A DNA stretch of 64,000 nt from positions 310,001 through 374,000 of the forward strand of contig NZ_QLSU01000004.1 of NCBI RefSeq assembly GCF_003268775.1, given 5' to 3'. Each line of letters opens with the position of its first letter. The stretch's first letter is position 1. The translations under genes and the position numbers were made by a program. This stretch comes from Paraburkholderia unamae (GTDB lineage Bacteria; Pseudomonadota; Gammaproteobacteria; Burkholderiales; Burkholderiaceae). Under the pieces are notes generated by a model, which saw only the letters and a list, made by a program, of their open reading frames with translations, was not told where the DNA came from and made no database searches. Shown piece after piece: positions 24,742 through 33,598 of the stretch.

Positions 24742-24769
24742 GGGCGCTTCGAAAGAAGCGCCCATTTTT
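24742..24769 (+). terminator. Rho-independent terminator of the TonB receptor gene
   Basis: GGGCGCTTC and GAAGCGCCC form a 9-base stem with a GAAA tetraloop, followed by ATTTTT. It lies about 30 bases after the stop codon. Confidence 0.9.
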
Positions 24770-24793
24770 CATTGCCCGCGCATCAACGCGAAC

Positions 24794-25594
24794 TTACTCG
24801 GGCTTCACCGCCACCGAGGCCTCGGCCGTGAGCAGCATGAACGTGAAGCTCTCTTGCAGATAAAGGCGCACGCTCAGTTCGTCGTGCGAGGAATAGCCGA
24901 TCGACACGTCCTGACCGATATGGAACGCGAAGTCGCCGCCGCGCGTGCTCACGATCGCACCGCCTTCGATGGCCGGCGCCCAGATGATCTCGCCATTCAC
25001 GAGACGGCGAATGTGCTCAAGGATCGGGTAGCCCTGATCGCTCGCTTCGCTCACGGCCGTGTATGCGTCGGAGCCGAGCAGGACCGCATAGGGGCCGTCC
25101 ACGCCTTGCAGGCGCAACTGTTCGAGCGCCTTGGCGATGATCTCCGGATATTCGGCGATGTCGGCCGGCAGCGGCAGCACGGGGTTCGACGTGCCTTCGC
25201 GAATGCCCGTGATCTGCGCGGCCGTATAGCCGTCGAAAATCGCGCGGTCTTCCGCGAACGCCAGGCGCGTGGCCGCGTCTTTGGCCGGCTGCCAGTCGGA
25301 GTCTTCGGCGCCGCGCTCGACGTCGTCGATGGCTTCGCGCGACAGCTCGAACGGCACGCGCAACTCGACGAGCGCCTTCACTTCGCGCTGGCGCGCGCGG
25401 ATGCCTTCCAGCGGCGCCTCGATGCCGTTCTGGTGGCCCGTGCCGATGGCCGCGAGCGCCGCGCCGCCGGGGCCCTCGACGTCCACGACGCGGCGGCCCG
25501 CGAGCGAGCGCTTGAAGGTGCGCGCGACTTCTTCTTCGATTTGCGACCACGCGGCCGTGGAAATGGGCGCCAGCTCGCGATGGAGGTTATTCAT
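24794..25594 (-). CDS. Family 1 encapsulin nanocompartment shell protein
   Basis: The 266-residue protein matches the classic (linocin-type, HK97-fold) encapsulin: the MNNLHRELAPISTAAWSQIEEE start, RRVVDVEGPGG, the VPFELSREAIDD section, the LEQLRLQGVDGPYAVLLG domain and a GQDVSIGYSSHDELSVRLYL end, cut here into pieces. Subunits of this size usually build a T=1 shell of 60 copies that encloses cargo carrying a C-terminal targeting peptide. Its ATG overlaps the end of the DyP peroxidase gene by 8 bases, so it is translated with its cargo. AAAGGAG lies 9 bases upstream of the ATG, inside the cargo gene. Confidence 0.95.
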   Translation of the reverse strand: MNNLHRELAPISTAAWSQIEEEVARTFKRSLAGRRVVDVEGPGGAALAAIGTGHQNGIEAPLEGIRARQREVKALVELRVPFELSREAIDDVERGAEDSDWQPAKDAATRLAFAEDRAIFDGYTAAQITGIREGTSNPVLPLPADIAEYPEIIAKALEQLRLQGVDGPYAVLLGSDAYTAVSEASDQGYPILEHIRRLVNGEIIWAPAIEGGAIVSTRGGDFAFHIGQDVSIGYSSHDELSVRLYLQESFTFMLLTAEASVAVKPE

Positions 25595-26672
25595 ACCGGG
25601 GTGCTCCTTTGAGGGATCCGATGGCGAGCGAGCCGTCCGCGGAGGACGCGGCGGCAGGCTCGGTGTCTGTTTCTGATGGGGTGGCGGCGTCGACTTCGAT
25701 CGTGGACGCGGTGCCCGGCTCGACGTCGGCGAGCGCTTCGAGCAGCGGTTGCGAGGGCACGAAGAACAGGCCGCCGGTGACGGCGCGGCTGAAGTCGAGC
25801 AGACGGTCGTAGTTGCCAGGCGGCGAGCCGACGAACATGTTTTCGAGCATCTGTTCGATCGGCGCGGGCGTGCGTGCGTAGCCGATGAAGTAGGTCCCGA
25901 ATTCGGCCGAACCGGGCCGGCCGAACGGCATGTTGTCGCGCAGGATCTTGATCTCGTTGCCGGCGTCGTCTTCGAGCGTCGTGAGCGAGCTGTGCGACCA
26001 GCTCGGTTTCACGCCGTCTTCCAGTTCGATGTCCTGGAGCTTGGTGCGGCCGATGATGTGCTCCTGCGCCTCCACGGAAAGCGCGTTCCAGCCTTTCATG
26101 TCGTGCAGGTACTTCTGCACGAGCACGTAGCTGCCGCCGCAGAATTCGGGGTCTTCGGCCTCGCCGATCACGGTGAAGTGAACCGCTTCGTTGCCCGTGG
26201 GATTCTCGGTGCCGTCCACGAAGCCGATCATCGCGCGCATGTCGAAGTTGCGAAAGCCGTGCACTTCGTCCACGGTCTTGACCGCGCCTTCGAGGCGGTT
26301 CATGAGCTGCGTGGCGAGTTCGAAGCACAGGTCGGTTTCGTCGGCGCGGATGTGCAGCAAAATGTCGCCGGGCGTGGCGACGGCTTTGCGCTCGCCCGCG
26401 CCGAATTCGCGGAACGGGTGCAGCGCGGCCGGGCGCGGCTCGCCGAACAGCTTGTCCCACGCGTCGGACGAAAAGCCCACCACGCACGAGAGATTGCCGG
26501 CCGGCACGCGCTTGCCCACGGCGCGCACGAGATTGGCGACATCGGCGCACCAGGCGCGCACGGTGGCGCGGCTCGCGGCGTCGTCGTTGACGGTGGCAAC
26601 GATGAAGAAGGCGTTGCGCGTGACGGCGCTGGAGACGGACTGCGGTTCCTGCGTGAGTGAGGCCGGCGTCAT
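25587..26672 (-). CDS. Dye-decolourising peroxidase (DyP), encapsulin cargo
   Basis: The 361-residue heme peroxidase has the DyP signature GFVDGTENP (150-158) with catalytic Asp153, proximal heme ligand His227 (WSHSS), and Arg245 and Asn247 in LRDNMPFG, matching the residue set of bacterial DypB. After the catalytic domain comes an acidic Ala/Ser/Thr/Glu linker (about 320-345), then the encapsulin targeting peptide DGSLAIGSLKG (346-356), so the enzyme is packed inside the shell made by the next gene. It would use peroxide to oxidise dyes, phenols or an unknown natural substrate. The start at 26672 gives a family-like N-terminus; no other partner gene is present. Confidence 0.94.
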   Translation of the reverse strand: MTPASLTQEPQSVSSAVTRNAFFIVATVNDDAASRATVRAWCADVANLVRAVGKRVPAGNLSCVVGFSSDAWDKLFGEPRPAALHPFREFGAGERKAVATPGDILLHIRADETDLCFELATQLMNRLEGAVKTVDEVHGFRNFDMRAMIGFVDGTENPTGNEAVHFTVIGEAEDPEFCGGSYVLVQKYLHDMKGWNALSVEAQEHIIGRTKLQDIELEDGVKPSWSHSSLTTLEDDAGNEIKILRDNMPFGRPGSAEFGTYFIGYARTPAPIEQMLENMFVGSPPGNYDRLLDFSRAVTGGLFFVPSQPLLEALADVEPGTASTIEVDAATPSETDTEPAAASSADGSLAIGSLKGAPRYE

Positions 26673-26809
26673 GATTTTGGGTATCGCTAGGGAGTCGGGG
26701 GATTTTGCTACGCCCGCATAGTTTAGCCAAAGTCGCGGAAAGGGGCGGTTTGCAGGCGAGCGGGGTGCCGTGCGACGATAGTCGGCGTCATGTCGACAGG
26801 AGACTCGCC

Positions 26810-27082
26810 ATGTGGGACCACACCGAGCATGAAGGCTTCGAGATCTGGGTGCTGCCGATTCCGGCGTTCGGGCCGCGCTCGCCCGAGCCGCTGTTCCACT
26901 ACAGCGGCTATATCTGCCGCCACGGCGCCGACGCCCATGTCGAAGGGCGCAGCGTGCGCTTTCACGACATGATGCGCAACTACACGGGCTCCGACGCCGC
27001 TCTCGACGCCGCCTACGCGGACGCGCGCAAGCGCATCGACCGCTTCCACGCCACCGGAAGCTGGGCCGAAAGCACGGCCTGA
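26810..27082 (+). CDS. Small protein of unknown function
   Basis: The 90-residue soluble protein (MWDHTEHEGFEIWVLPIPAF start) is rich in aromatic and His residues and has no signal peptide or membrane segment. AGGAG lies 7 bases before the ATG at 26810; the frame extends upstream without a better start. It is divergent from the DyP gene with 137 bases between, so the two may share control. I do not recognise a domain. Confidence 0.65.
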   Translation: MWDHTEHEGFEIWVLPIPAFGPRSPEPLFHYSGYICRHGADAHVEGRSVRFHDMMRNYTGSDAALDAAYADARKRIDRFHATGSWAESTA

Positions 27083-27104
27083 AACGCCCCTCGCGAGCGT
27101 GTCC

Positions 27105-29222
27105 CTAGCGGCCCGCCTGGACGATCAGCTTGACGGGCCGCCCTTCGCAGCCTACCGCGCCCGGCAGCGTGAGCGTGCGCCAGCCGGGCGGCTGGCCGGG
27201 GGCGGCGAGGTCGGTGGCGTCGGCGTCGGGGTAGGTCGCGATCGCGTTGAACGGCCAGGAGCCGCGCCGCAGCCGCTCGTGGATCAACGAGCCGACCCAG
27301 ACCGGCGTGGGCTCGTGGCCGTTCGCAATGCCCGCAAGGGCCGCGCTGCCATTTGCGCCATTCGCACCATTCGCGCCATTCGCACCGCTGCCGCCACGCG
27401 GCGCGAGCGCGTAGCCCGAAGGCCAGAAGCGCAGCACGTCGCGGCGGCTGCCGGGTGCTCCGGTCTCGCCCGTGAGGCGCGCGCGGGAGAACACGAGCGG
27501 CGAAGGCAGGCCGTTGTTCAGCTTCGGCAGGAGCGGCAGCGACATCACATCCACATGCGGGGCGACGAGCGAGAGCACGCTGCGCAGCGAGAACTGCGGG
27601 CCTTCGCTCCAGCCCGCGTCGCGCAGCGCGGCGCGCAGGTCGTCGGCGTTCGCGGCCCACTGGATCGTCATCGGCTCGCGCCGCGTGCCTTTCATGTCGA
27701 AGCGGTAGCAGGCAAACGTCTTCCAGAAGCCATCGCTCCACTGGAGCTGCGAGATGACCACGGGCGGCCGCGAGGCCACCGTGGCGCTGGCCGGCGGCGC
27801 CGGGGTGCGCCCCGGCGGCACCGTTTGCAGCAGAATCGAGACGACCAGCACGATGAGCACGACGGGCGGCATGTACGCGCGCTGCGGCGGGCGCTGCGGG
27901 TAGCGCCACAGCGAGGTGAGCACGACCGCCGCCACCCAGATCGAGGCGAAGGCCGCGCCGCCGATGGCGTCGGAGAACAGGAAGCGGTCGAAGTAGAGCC
28001 CCGCGAACGCCACGGAAACGATGATCGCGTTGCCGAGCGCGGCCACGAGCGCGGCCTCCAGCATGCTCGCGCGGCGCACGAGCAGGAACATCACGAAGCC
28101 GTAGACGATCACCATCGTTGCCACGCGGTCGCTCGGGAACACGTAAGCCTCGACGCTCTCGCCGTCCGGCGCCGAATGATGGATCACGAAGCGCAGGATC
28201 ACGATGAGCAGTTGCGACACGCTCGCCGCGAGCATCCAGTAGGCAATGGTGCGCCAGCGCCGCTCGAACGCCATCCACACGGCCGCGGTCGCGATGAGCG
28301 CCGCGAGCGTCCAGCCGCTGCCGAGCGTTTCCACGCGCGCGAGCGCTTCGTCGGCCCATGTGGAGCGGATCGACTGGAGGAACTGGCGCACCGACTGGTC
28401 GAGCTGCACGAGCGGCGCGCCGCGCAGCACGTTGTCGAGCACATAGGAGAACACGGCCGCGCACACGGGCACGAGGCCCGTGATGACGATGATCGCGCCA
28501 AGCGCGGGCTGCGCCGGGTCGAGCAGACGGGCGAGGCGGCGCGAGGCGCGCCCCGGATGTTGCGCCGCCCACTCGGCGGCGCTGCGCCGCGATGCGCTGG
28601 CCCAGTTGTCGATGTGCAGGAGCAGCATGCGCACGAAACGCCAGATCAGCCAGACCGCGAGCGCGACGATGCCGAGGATGACGACGAGCCGGAACGACAC
28701 CGCGCCCGCAAGCTGGAGCGAGGCGCCGAACACCACGCCCGGCACGATATGCGCGGGCGCCCAGATGAGCGCGGAGATCACGTTCATCATGAAAAAGCGC
28801 ATGGGCGCCATGCCGGCCATGCCCGCGACGATGGGCACCACGGCGCGCAGCGGCGCGATGAAGCGCGCGAGGATCACGCTGCGCGTGCCGTGGCTCACGA
28901 AATACGCCTGTGCGCGCTCGAGAATGCCGGGGTGGCGGCTGAACGGCCACATCTGGGTGAGCGAGCCGCGGTAGCGATGGCCGATCCAGAAGCTCACGCC
29001 GTCGCCGGCCACGGCGCCCGCGATGGCGCAGACAAAGAGCCAGCCGAGATTGATCGTGCCCGTGGCCGCGAACGCGCCTGCGATGAACATCGCCGTGCTG
29101 CCCGGAATGAACGTGCCGATGAAGGCGAGCGATTCGAGGAACGCGGCGACCACGACAAAGGCGAGCGTCCACGTGGCATGCGCGGCGAGCAGGTGCAGCA
29201 AATGATCGTAGGCGTGCTCCAT
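27105..29222 (-). CDS. DedA-PAP2-LssY fusion membrane protein
   Basis: The 705-residue protein joins three parts. Residues about 5-200 are a DedA/SNARE-associated domain (FIPGSTAMFIAGAFA, FIAPLRAVVPIVAGM). Residues about 255-470 resemble a PAP2 phosphatase, but all three catalytic motifs are changed: RFVIHHSAP, FPSDR in place of PSGH, and DRFLFSD lacking the His. Residues about 500-705 are an LssY-like C-terminal domain (QWSDGFWKTFACYRFD). In intact relatives the trio is linked to lipid transport or phosphatidate metabolism. A (Gly-Ala-Asn) repeat lies near residue 610. The ATG at 29222 lacks a clear ribosome binding site. Confidence 0.82.
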   Translation of the reverse strand: MEHAYDHLLHLLAAHATWTLAFVVVAAFLESLAFIGTFIPGSTAMFIAGAFAATGTINLGWLFVCAIAGAVAGDGVSFWIGHRYRGSLTQMWPFSRHPGILERAQAYFVSHGTRSVILARFIAPLRAVVPIVAGMAGMAPMRFFMMNVISALIWAPAHIVPGVVFGASLQLAGAVSFRLVVILGIVALAVWLIWRFVRMLLLHIDNWASASRRSAAEWAAQHPGRASRRLARLLDPAQPALGAIIVITGLVPVCAAVFSYVLDNVLRGAPLVQLDQSVRQFLQSIRSTWADEALARVETLGSGWTLAALIATAAVWMAFERRWRTIAYWMLAASVSQLLIVILRFVIHHSAPDGESVEAYVFPSDRVATMVIVYGFVMFLLVRRASMLEAALVAALGNAIIVSVAFAGLYFDRFLFSDAIGGAAFASIWVAAVVLTSLWRYPQRPPQRAYMPPVVLIVLVVSILLQTVPPGRTPAPPASATVASRPPVVISQLQWSDGFWKTFACYRFDMKGTRREPMTIQWAANADDLRAALRDAGWSEGPQFSLRSVLSLVAPHVDVMSLPLLPKLNNGLPSPLVFSRARLTGETGAPGSRRDVLRFWPSGYALAPRGGSGANGANGANGANGSAALAGIANGHEPTPVWVGSLIHERLRRGSWPFNAIATYPDADATDLAAPGQPPGWRTLTLPGAVGCEGRPVKLIVQAGR
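27348..27386. repeat. Nine-base tandem repeat inside the DedA-PAP2-LssY gene
   Basis: About four copies of a GCCATTCGC-like unit encode Gly-Ala-Asn repeats in the C-terminal domain. In-frame copy changes would only alter linker length. Confidence 0.8.
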
Positions 29223-29453
29223 CAGCGGGACGGGTTCGTTCGGGGCGCTCGCGCGAGGGGGAACGGCTGTCGGCCTGTGCGTTGCCGGAAACGGCGCGCA
29301 TGGCCTCACGCGCAATATAACCGGGCGCGCGCAAGTGCGCGCGGCGGGGCGTCACGGCGTGCCGGGAGCGGGAAATGCGGCGCGCATCGGCGCCGTTTGG
29401 GGGAGGCGGGCCGCGTCGCGCGGCGGCGACGCGGCTGGCGGGGGCGCGGCGAG

Positions 29454-30389
29454 TTAGCCGAGCGCGCCCGCGAGTTCGGGCACGACCGTGAACAGGTCGC
29501 CCACGAGGCCGTAGTCGGCCACGCTGAAGATCGGCGCTTCTTCGTCCTTGTTGATCGCGACGATGACCTTCGAGTCTTTCATGCCCGCCAGATGCTGGAT
29601 CGCGCCGGAAATGCCAACGGCAACGTAAAGCCCCGGAGCGACGATCTTGCCGGTTTGGCCGACCTGATAGTCGTTGGGCACGTAGCCCGCGTCCACGGCC
29701 GCGCGTGAGGCGCCCAGGGCTGCGTTGAGCTTGTCCGCGAGCGGTTCCAGAACCTTGGTGTAGTTCTCGCCGCTGCCAAGGCCGCGACCGCCTGAGACGA
29801 TGATCGACGCGCTCGTGAGTTCCGGGCGATCGAGCTTCGTGACTTCGCGGCTGACGAACTGCGACAGGCCGCTGTCCGCTGCGGCTTCGAGCTTTTCGAT
29901 GGCGGCGTTGCCACCTTCGGCTGCGACGGCGTCGAACGCGGTCGTGCGGACGGTGATGACCTTGACCGGATCGTTGGACTGGACCGTTGCAATTGCATTA
30001 CCAGCGTAGATCGGACGTTCGAACGTGTCGGACGCGACCACAGCGGTGATGTCGCTGATCTGTGCAACGTCGAGTTTCGCGGCGATACGCGGCGTGACGT
30101 TCTTGCCCGCCGCCGTGGTCGGCGCGAGGATGTGCGAGTATTGCTTCGCAATGCTGATGACCGTCGCTTCGACGTTTTCAGCGAGACCCTGTTCGAGTTG
30201 CGGCGCGTCGGCCAGCAGCACCTTCGCAACGCCAGCAATCTTCGCTGCGGCATCGGCTGCGGCCTGCGCGTTGTGACCAGCAACCAGCACGTGAACATCG
30301 CCACCCATCTTCTGCGCGGCAGCCACAGTGTTCAGCGTCGCGGCTTTGACGCTCGCGTTGTCGTGTTCGGCAATAACCAGAATCGTCAT
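29454..30389 (-). CDS. etfA: Electron transfer flavoprotein subunit alpha
   Basis: The 311-residue protein starts [11 protein letters not shown] and carries the ETF-alpha C-terminal FAD signature region ([54 protein letters not shown]). With EtfB it takes electrons from acyl-CoA dehydrogenases and passes them to ETF-quinone oxidoreductase. A TTG at 30395 is in frame, but the ribosome binding site fits the ATG at 30389 better. It is the last gene of the beta-oxidation operon, 15 bases after etfB. Confidence 0.95.
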   Translation of the reverse strand: MTILVIAEHDNASVKAATLNTVAAAQKMGGDVHVLVAGHNAQAAADAAAKIAGVAKVLLADAPQLEQGLAENVEATVISIAKQYSHILAPTTAAGKNVTPRIAAKLDVAQISDITAVVASDTFERPIYAGNAIATVQSNDPVKVITVRTTAFDAVAAEGGNAAIEKLEAAADSGLSQFVSREVTKLDRPELTSASIIVSGGRGLGSGENYTKVLEPLADKLNAALGASRAAVDAGYVPNDYQVGQTGKIVAPGLYVAVGISGAIQHLAGMKDSKVIVAINKDEEAPIFSVADYGLVGDLFTVVPELAGALG

Positions 30390-30404
30390 TTTCAAATCGC
30401 TCCC

Positions 30405-31154
30405 TTACAGCACCTTGGCTTCGGTTTTCAGCTTGTCGATCAGCGCCGCAACGTCGGGCACCTTCACGCCCGCGCTGCGCTTGGCCGGTTCCGCGACCTT
30501 CAGCGTTTTCAGGCGCGGCGTAACGTCAACGCCCAGGTCTTCCGGCTTGACCGTTTCAAGCGGCTTCTTCTTCGCCTTCATGATGTTCGGCAGCGTGACG
30601 TAGCGCGGTTCGTTCAGGCGCAGGTCGGTCGTGACGACTGCGGGCAGCGTGAGTGCGAGCGTTTCCGCGCCGCCATCCACTTCACGCGACACGGTGGCCT
30701 TGCCATCGGCAACAACAACCTTCGAAGCAAACGTGGCTTGCGGCAGGTTCGCCAGGGCGGCGAGCATCTGCCCGGTCTGGTTCGAATCGTCGTCGATCGC
30801 CTGCTTGCCCAGGATGATGAGCGATGGCTGTTCCTTATCGACCAGCGCCTTCAAAAGCTTCGCCACGGCCAGCGGTTGCAGATCCTCGTTCGACTCGACC
30901 AGCACGGCGCGATCCGCACCGATAGCGAGCGCCGTGCGCAGCGTTTCCTGCGCCTGCGAAGGACCGCAAGAAACCGCGATCACCTCGGTGGCGACACCCG
31001 CTTCCTTCAACCGCACCGCTTCTTCAACGGCAATTTCATCGAACGGATTCATCGAGAACTTCACGTTGGCGATATCCACGCCCGTGCCGTCCGACTTCAC
31101 GCGAACCTTCACGTTGTAATCCACCACGCGCTTGACAGGTACAAGAATCTTCAC
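30405..31154 (-). CDS. etfB: Electron transfer flavoprotein subunit beta
   Basis: The 249-residue protein starts [19 protein letters not shown] and has the beta-subunit AMP-binding section ([20 protein letters not shown]) and the recognition-loop region before [20 protein letters not shown]. It pairs with EtfA. The start codon is GTG with GGAGGG about 6 bases upstream. It lies 23 bases after the CoA-transferase gene, within the same operon. Confidence 0.95.
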   Translation of the reverse strand: MKILVPVKRVVDYNVKVRVKSDGTGVDIANVKFSMNPFDEIAVEEAVRLKEAGVATEVIAVSCGPSQAQETLRTALAIGADRAVLVESNEDLQPLAVAKLLKALVDKEQPSLIILGKQAIDDDSNQTGQMLAALANLPQATFASKVVVADGKATVSREVDGGAETLALTLPAVVTTDLRLNEPRYVTLPNIMKAKKKPLETVKPEDLGVDVTPRLKTLKVAEPAKRSAGVKVPDVAALIDKLKTEAKVL

Positions 31155-31177
31155 TGCATCCCTCCATCCACATTGAA

Positions 31178-32392
31178 TTAGATAACGCCTTTGTCCTTCA
31201 ACTCGGCCAGTTTCTGCGCTGAATAGCCGAGCGCTTCCTGCAAGACTTCCCGCGTGCCTTCGCCCAGTTGCGGCGGCGCGCGGCGCACGGGCATGCGCTC
31301 ACCGTCGAAGCGCCACGGCGGCGCGAGCACCGGCGTCGTGCCGCTTTCGGTATGCGGGTGCGGTTGCTGCGTGACAAGCCCGCCTTGCGTGGCGCGCGGC
31401 GAGAGCAGCGCTTCGCGCAGCCCCGCCACCTCGCCGCACGGAATGCCCGCGCCCGCCAGGCGTTCCAGCAGCAGCTTGCGAGGCCGGCTCGCCAGCTCGC
31501 GCGTGAGTTCGGGCACGAGCGTCTCGCGGTTCTGCCCGCGCAGGATATTGGTCTTGTAGCGCGCGTCGTCGGCGAGGTCGTGGCGCTCGATCACTTCGCG
31601 GCAAAAGCGCTCGAACTGCGCATTGTTGCCGACGGTGATGACGATCGGACCATCGGCCGCATCGAACACGCCATACGGCACGATCGACGGATGCGCGTTG
31701 CCGAAGCGCGGCGGGTCTTCGCCGATCAGCAACGCTTCGAGCCCGTAGTACGCGGTGATCATGAGGCCGCAGTCGAACAGCGCCATTTCGATGTGGCGTC
31801 CGCGGCCCGTGCGCTCGCGCTCGTAGAGCGCCGCGAGCATGGCCTGCGCCGAATACATGCCGGTGAAAAGATCGACGGCCGCCACGCCGAATTTGAGCGG
31901 CGGCTGGTCGGCCTCGCCGTTCATCGCCATGAGGCCCGTTTCGCCCTGCACCACGAGATCGTAGCCGGGGCGCTTCGCTTCGGGGCCGGTGCGGTCGTAG
32001 CCCGAAATCGAGCAATAGATGAGGCGCGGATTTTCCGCGCTCAACTGGGCATAGCCGAGCCCGAGTTTTTCCGCGCCGCCGAACTTGAAATTCTGAACGA
32101 CGATGTCGCTCGTTTTCGCCAGATCGCGTACGATCTGCTGGGCTTCGGGCGTTTGCAGATCGAGCGTGATCGAGCGCTTGTTGCGGTTCACGCTGTTGAA
32201 GTACGCGGTCTCGGTCTTGCCGACGCGCACGCCCCAGTCGCGCGTGTCGTCGCCGCGGTCGGGATGCTCGATCTTGATGACCTCCGCGCCGAGGTCGCCG
32301 AGCACCATCGCGCTCCACGGTCCGGCCAGCACGCGTGAAAGATCGAGGACGCGTACGCCTGACAGCGGCAGGCTTGGGTTGTCGCTTTGCAT
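31178..32392 (-). CDS. Family III CoA transferase (CaiB/BaiF)
   Basis: The 404-residue enzyme has the CaiB/BaiF layout: [24 protein letters not shown] at the N-terminus, [11 protein letters not shown], the [13 protein letters not shown] region, and [15 protein letters not shown] with the catalytic Asp that forms the acyl anhydride. It moves CoA between acyl groups, here presumably activating the acid that the operon's dehydrogenases oxidise; the acid is not known. ATGs at 32398 and 32392 are in frame, and GGAG is better spaced for 32392. Confidence 0.9.
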   Translation of the reverse strand: MQSDNPSLPLSGVRVLDLSRVLAGPWSAMVLGDLGAEVIKIEHPDRGDDTRDWGVRVGKTETAYFNSVNRNKRSITLDLQTPEAQQIVRDLAKTSDIVVQNFKFGGAEKLGLGYAQLSAENPRLIYCSISGYDRTGPEAKRPGYDLVVQGETGLMAMNGEADQPPLKFGVAAVDLFTGMYSAQAMLAALYERERTGRGRHIEMALFDCGLMITAYYGLEALLIGEDPPRFGNAHPSIVPYGVFDAADGPIVITVGNNAQFERFCREVIERHDLADDARYKTNILRGQNRETLVPELTRELASRPRKLLLERLAGAGIPCGEVAGLREALLSPRATQGGLVTQQPHPHTESGTTPVLAPPWRFDGERMPVRRAPPQLGEGTREVLQEALGYSAQKLAELKDKGVI

Positions 32393-32451
32393 GAGCATGT
32401 CTCCTGGTTCGTTTTGGAGGGAAGGGTGCGCCTTCGCCTCCTCATACTGGC

Positions 32452-33588
32452 TCAGGCCGCTACGCGCGCCAACGCAATATAGCGTGCGAGATGATGATCC
32501 TCATCTCCCAGTTGATGATCGATCATCACGAGTCGTTTCGCATAGTGCGCGAGCGGCAATTCCCACGTCATGCCAATGCCGCCATGCAACTGGATCGCCT
32601 CTTCGGCCACGCGTGCGCCGGTGCGCCCGATCGTGTACTTGGCGGCCGAAAGCGCGCGCTCGCGCTGCGCGCGTGGCGCATCGACGGCCGCCGCCGCGTT
32701 GATGACCGCCGAGCGCGCCTGCTCGATTTCGAGCAGTACGTCCGCCATGCGATGCTGCAACGCCTGGAAGCTGCCGATCGGCGTGCCGAACTGCTTGCGC
32801 GTGCGCAGGTATTCGAGCGTGAAGTCGCGCGCGACATCCATCGCGCCCAGCGCTTCGGCCGCGAGCGCCACGAGGCCGTAGCCGCGCGCGTGTTCCAGCG
32901 TCGCGAAGCCGCCGCCCTGTGCGCCAACGAGCGCGTCGGCATTCACCGCCACGTTATCGAGCGTCACTTCCGCCGCGCGGCCGCCGTCGATCTTGCCGTA
33001 GCCGCGCACGCTCACGCCCGCTGCGTCGCGCGGCACGAGAAAGAGCGAGATGCCGGCTTCCTCGAATTCGTTGCCTGCGGTGCGAGCCGAAACGAGCAGT
33101 GCGTCCGCGTGTTCCCCGTGTTGCACGACGCCCTTCGCGCCTTGCAGCACCCAGCCGTCGCCGTGCTTTTCGGCGCGCGTCGTTACGCGCGCCTCTTCGT
33201 AGTGCGAGCCCGGCTCGTCGTGCGCGAGGGCGGCCACGAGCGAGCCGTCGATCAACGATGCGATGCGCGCACGCTGCGCTTCGCTGCCCGCATGCGCGAG
33301 CGCGCGGCCCACGATCAGCGTGTCGAGAAACGGCTCGACCACGAGGCCGCGCCCGAGCGCTTCGAACACGACGGCCACATCGAAACCCGCGCCGCCGAAG
33401 CCGCCGTCGGCCTCGTCGAACAGCGCGCCGATCACGCCGAGTTCGGCGAAACGTTGCCACATGTCGGCGCTGAAGCCTTCAGTGGAGCGCGCGATGGCAT
33501 CGCGCGCGGCAAAGCCATATTGCTCGGCGATAAAGCGGTTCAGCGTATCCGCAAGCATGCGGCGGTCTTCAGTGTGCTGGAAATTCAT
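32452..33588 (-). CDS. Acyl-CoA dehydrogenase, small-subunit (PimD-like)
   Basis: The 378-residue protein has the acyl-CoA dehydrogenase fold but with a diverged active site: FAD-side FGTPIGSFQALQHRMADV is kept, yet the C-terminal section reads HGGIGMTWELPLAHYAKR and then ends in an unusual His/Asp-rich stretch, with no catalytic Glu in the usual place. It resembles the small subunits of two-gene dehydrogenases such as PimD (pimeloyl-CoA) and steroid side-chain enzymes. It lies 10 bases after the larger homologue at 33599, so the two probably form a mixed complex. GAGAGG precedes the ATG. Confidence 0.85.
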   Translation of the reverse strand: MNFQHTEDRRMLADTLNRFIAEQYGFAARDAIARSTEGFSADMWQRFAELGVIGALFDEADGGFGGAGFDVAVVFEALGRGLVVEPFLDTLIVGRALAHAGSEAQRARIASLIDGSLVAALAHDEPGSHYEEARVTTRAEKHGDGWVLQGAKGVVQHGEHADALLVSARTAGNEFEEAGISLFLVPRDAAGVSVRGYGKIDGGRAAEVTLDNVAVNADALVGAQGGGFATLEHARGYGLVALAAEALGAMDVARDFTLEYLRTRKQFGTPIGSFQALQHRMADVLLEIEQARSAVINAAAAVDAPRAQRERALSAAKYTIGRTGARVAEEAIQLHGGIGMTWELPLAHYAKRLVMIDHQLGDEDHHLARYIALARVAA

Positions 33589-33598
33589 GACGCGCCTC

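Noticed and set aside
27099..29708. An 869-codon open frame on the plus strand
   Set aside because: It is antisense to the DedA-PAP2-LssY gene and rich in Arg, Glu and His without any recognisable domain.
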